Positions 63,922-64,000 of a stretch of 64,000 nucleotides of DNA are shown piece by piece. The notes under the pieces were generated by a model. It saw only the letters and a list, made by a program, of their open reading frames with translations. It searched no databases and was not told the origin of the DNA. Location of the stretch: contig NW_026089624.1 of NCBI RefSeq assembly GCF_024586455.1, forward strand, positions 10,259,341-10,323,340, written 5' to 3'. The stretch's first letter is position 1. Each line of letters starts with the position of its first letter. The DNA comes from Bactrocera neohumeralis. Lineage: Eukaryota; Arthropoda; Insecta; Diptera; Tephritidae. A program made the translations under genes and the position numbers.

Positions 63922-64000
63922 AACTTTTTTAATACAATGGAAAATTTTTTTCAGATGGTATTTGTTTCCTGCATTTGAGTTTTTATATTAATTTTTATTC
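63922..64000. other. 3' flank of the Merlin-type gene, window edge
   Basis: AT-rich sequence after the stop codon. Terminal inverted repeats of the element, if present, would lie beyond the window on this side. Confidence 0.4.

Overview
This is a 64 kb piece of an insect genome, almost certainly a true fly (Diptera) and plausibly a tephritid fruit fly. The reasons are an AT-rich background, short GT-AG introns, and a mix of P-superfamily, mariner, piggyBac, hAT, Merlin, Jockey, RTE, LOA, BEL and gypsy elements. There is also a dispersed repeat built on 'ATACCCTGAACAGGGTAT' that I recall from tephritid genomes; that species hint rests on memory. I see no conventional host gene, rRNA or convincing tRNA. 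The window is intergenic or heterochromatin-like sequence made of transposons inserted into one another. All family assignments come from reading protein motifs, terminal repeats and target-site duplications (TSDs) directly, without database searches.

0-10.4 kb: a gypsy-like gag relic, an internally deleted mariner, a reverse-strand RTE copy, and a Jockey element (2.97-8.4 kb). The Jockey is split by a hAT transposon with a perfect 8-bp TSD and by a foldback MITE. A piggyBac element with TTAA target sites follows. 10.9-16.1 kb: a long Helitron with a canonical 3' end, split by a 5'-truncated Jockey with an 8-bp TSD. 17.7-22.1 kb: RTE and BEL gag pieces, including one RTE inserted antisense into another with a 13-bp TSD. 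22.8-27.4 kb: two less familiar DNA transposons. The first has TTAA sites. The second has an almost intact transposase-like gene of about 495 codons and a set of subterminal repeats; it is the best candidate for something poorly described.

28.5-37.1 kb: a mariner rearranged into two 348-bp inverted arms, worn Jockey and LOA pieces, a 210-bp tandem duplication, a short hAT, a mariner-like relic and a deleted RTE with both ends present. 37.66-49.43 kb: a nest of five datable insertions. A mag-type gypsy LTR element (TSD AGTC) contains a hAT (TSD CTGACAGC), which contains a LOA-type element (TSD ATTCCCTTTCT), which contains a P-superfamily element with a THAP domain, which contains the CCTGAACAGG repeat. 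The gypsy element sits in a still older repeat that also occurs near 1.6 kb.

50.9-64 kb: a second LOA-type element whose RNase H region carries a perfect 58-bp palindrome, an LTR-like block holding a 176-bp satellite, a 100-base assembly gap, a gypsy gag-protease-RT piece, a GC-rich hairpin minisatellite, a second Helitron, an RTE copy with a long open RT frame, and at the right edge an apparently intact Merlin-type transposase gene with one intron. Apart from the Merlin gene and the nearly intact gene at 25-27 kb, every coding region here is truncated, frameshifted or interrupted.
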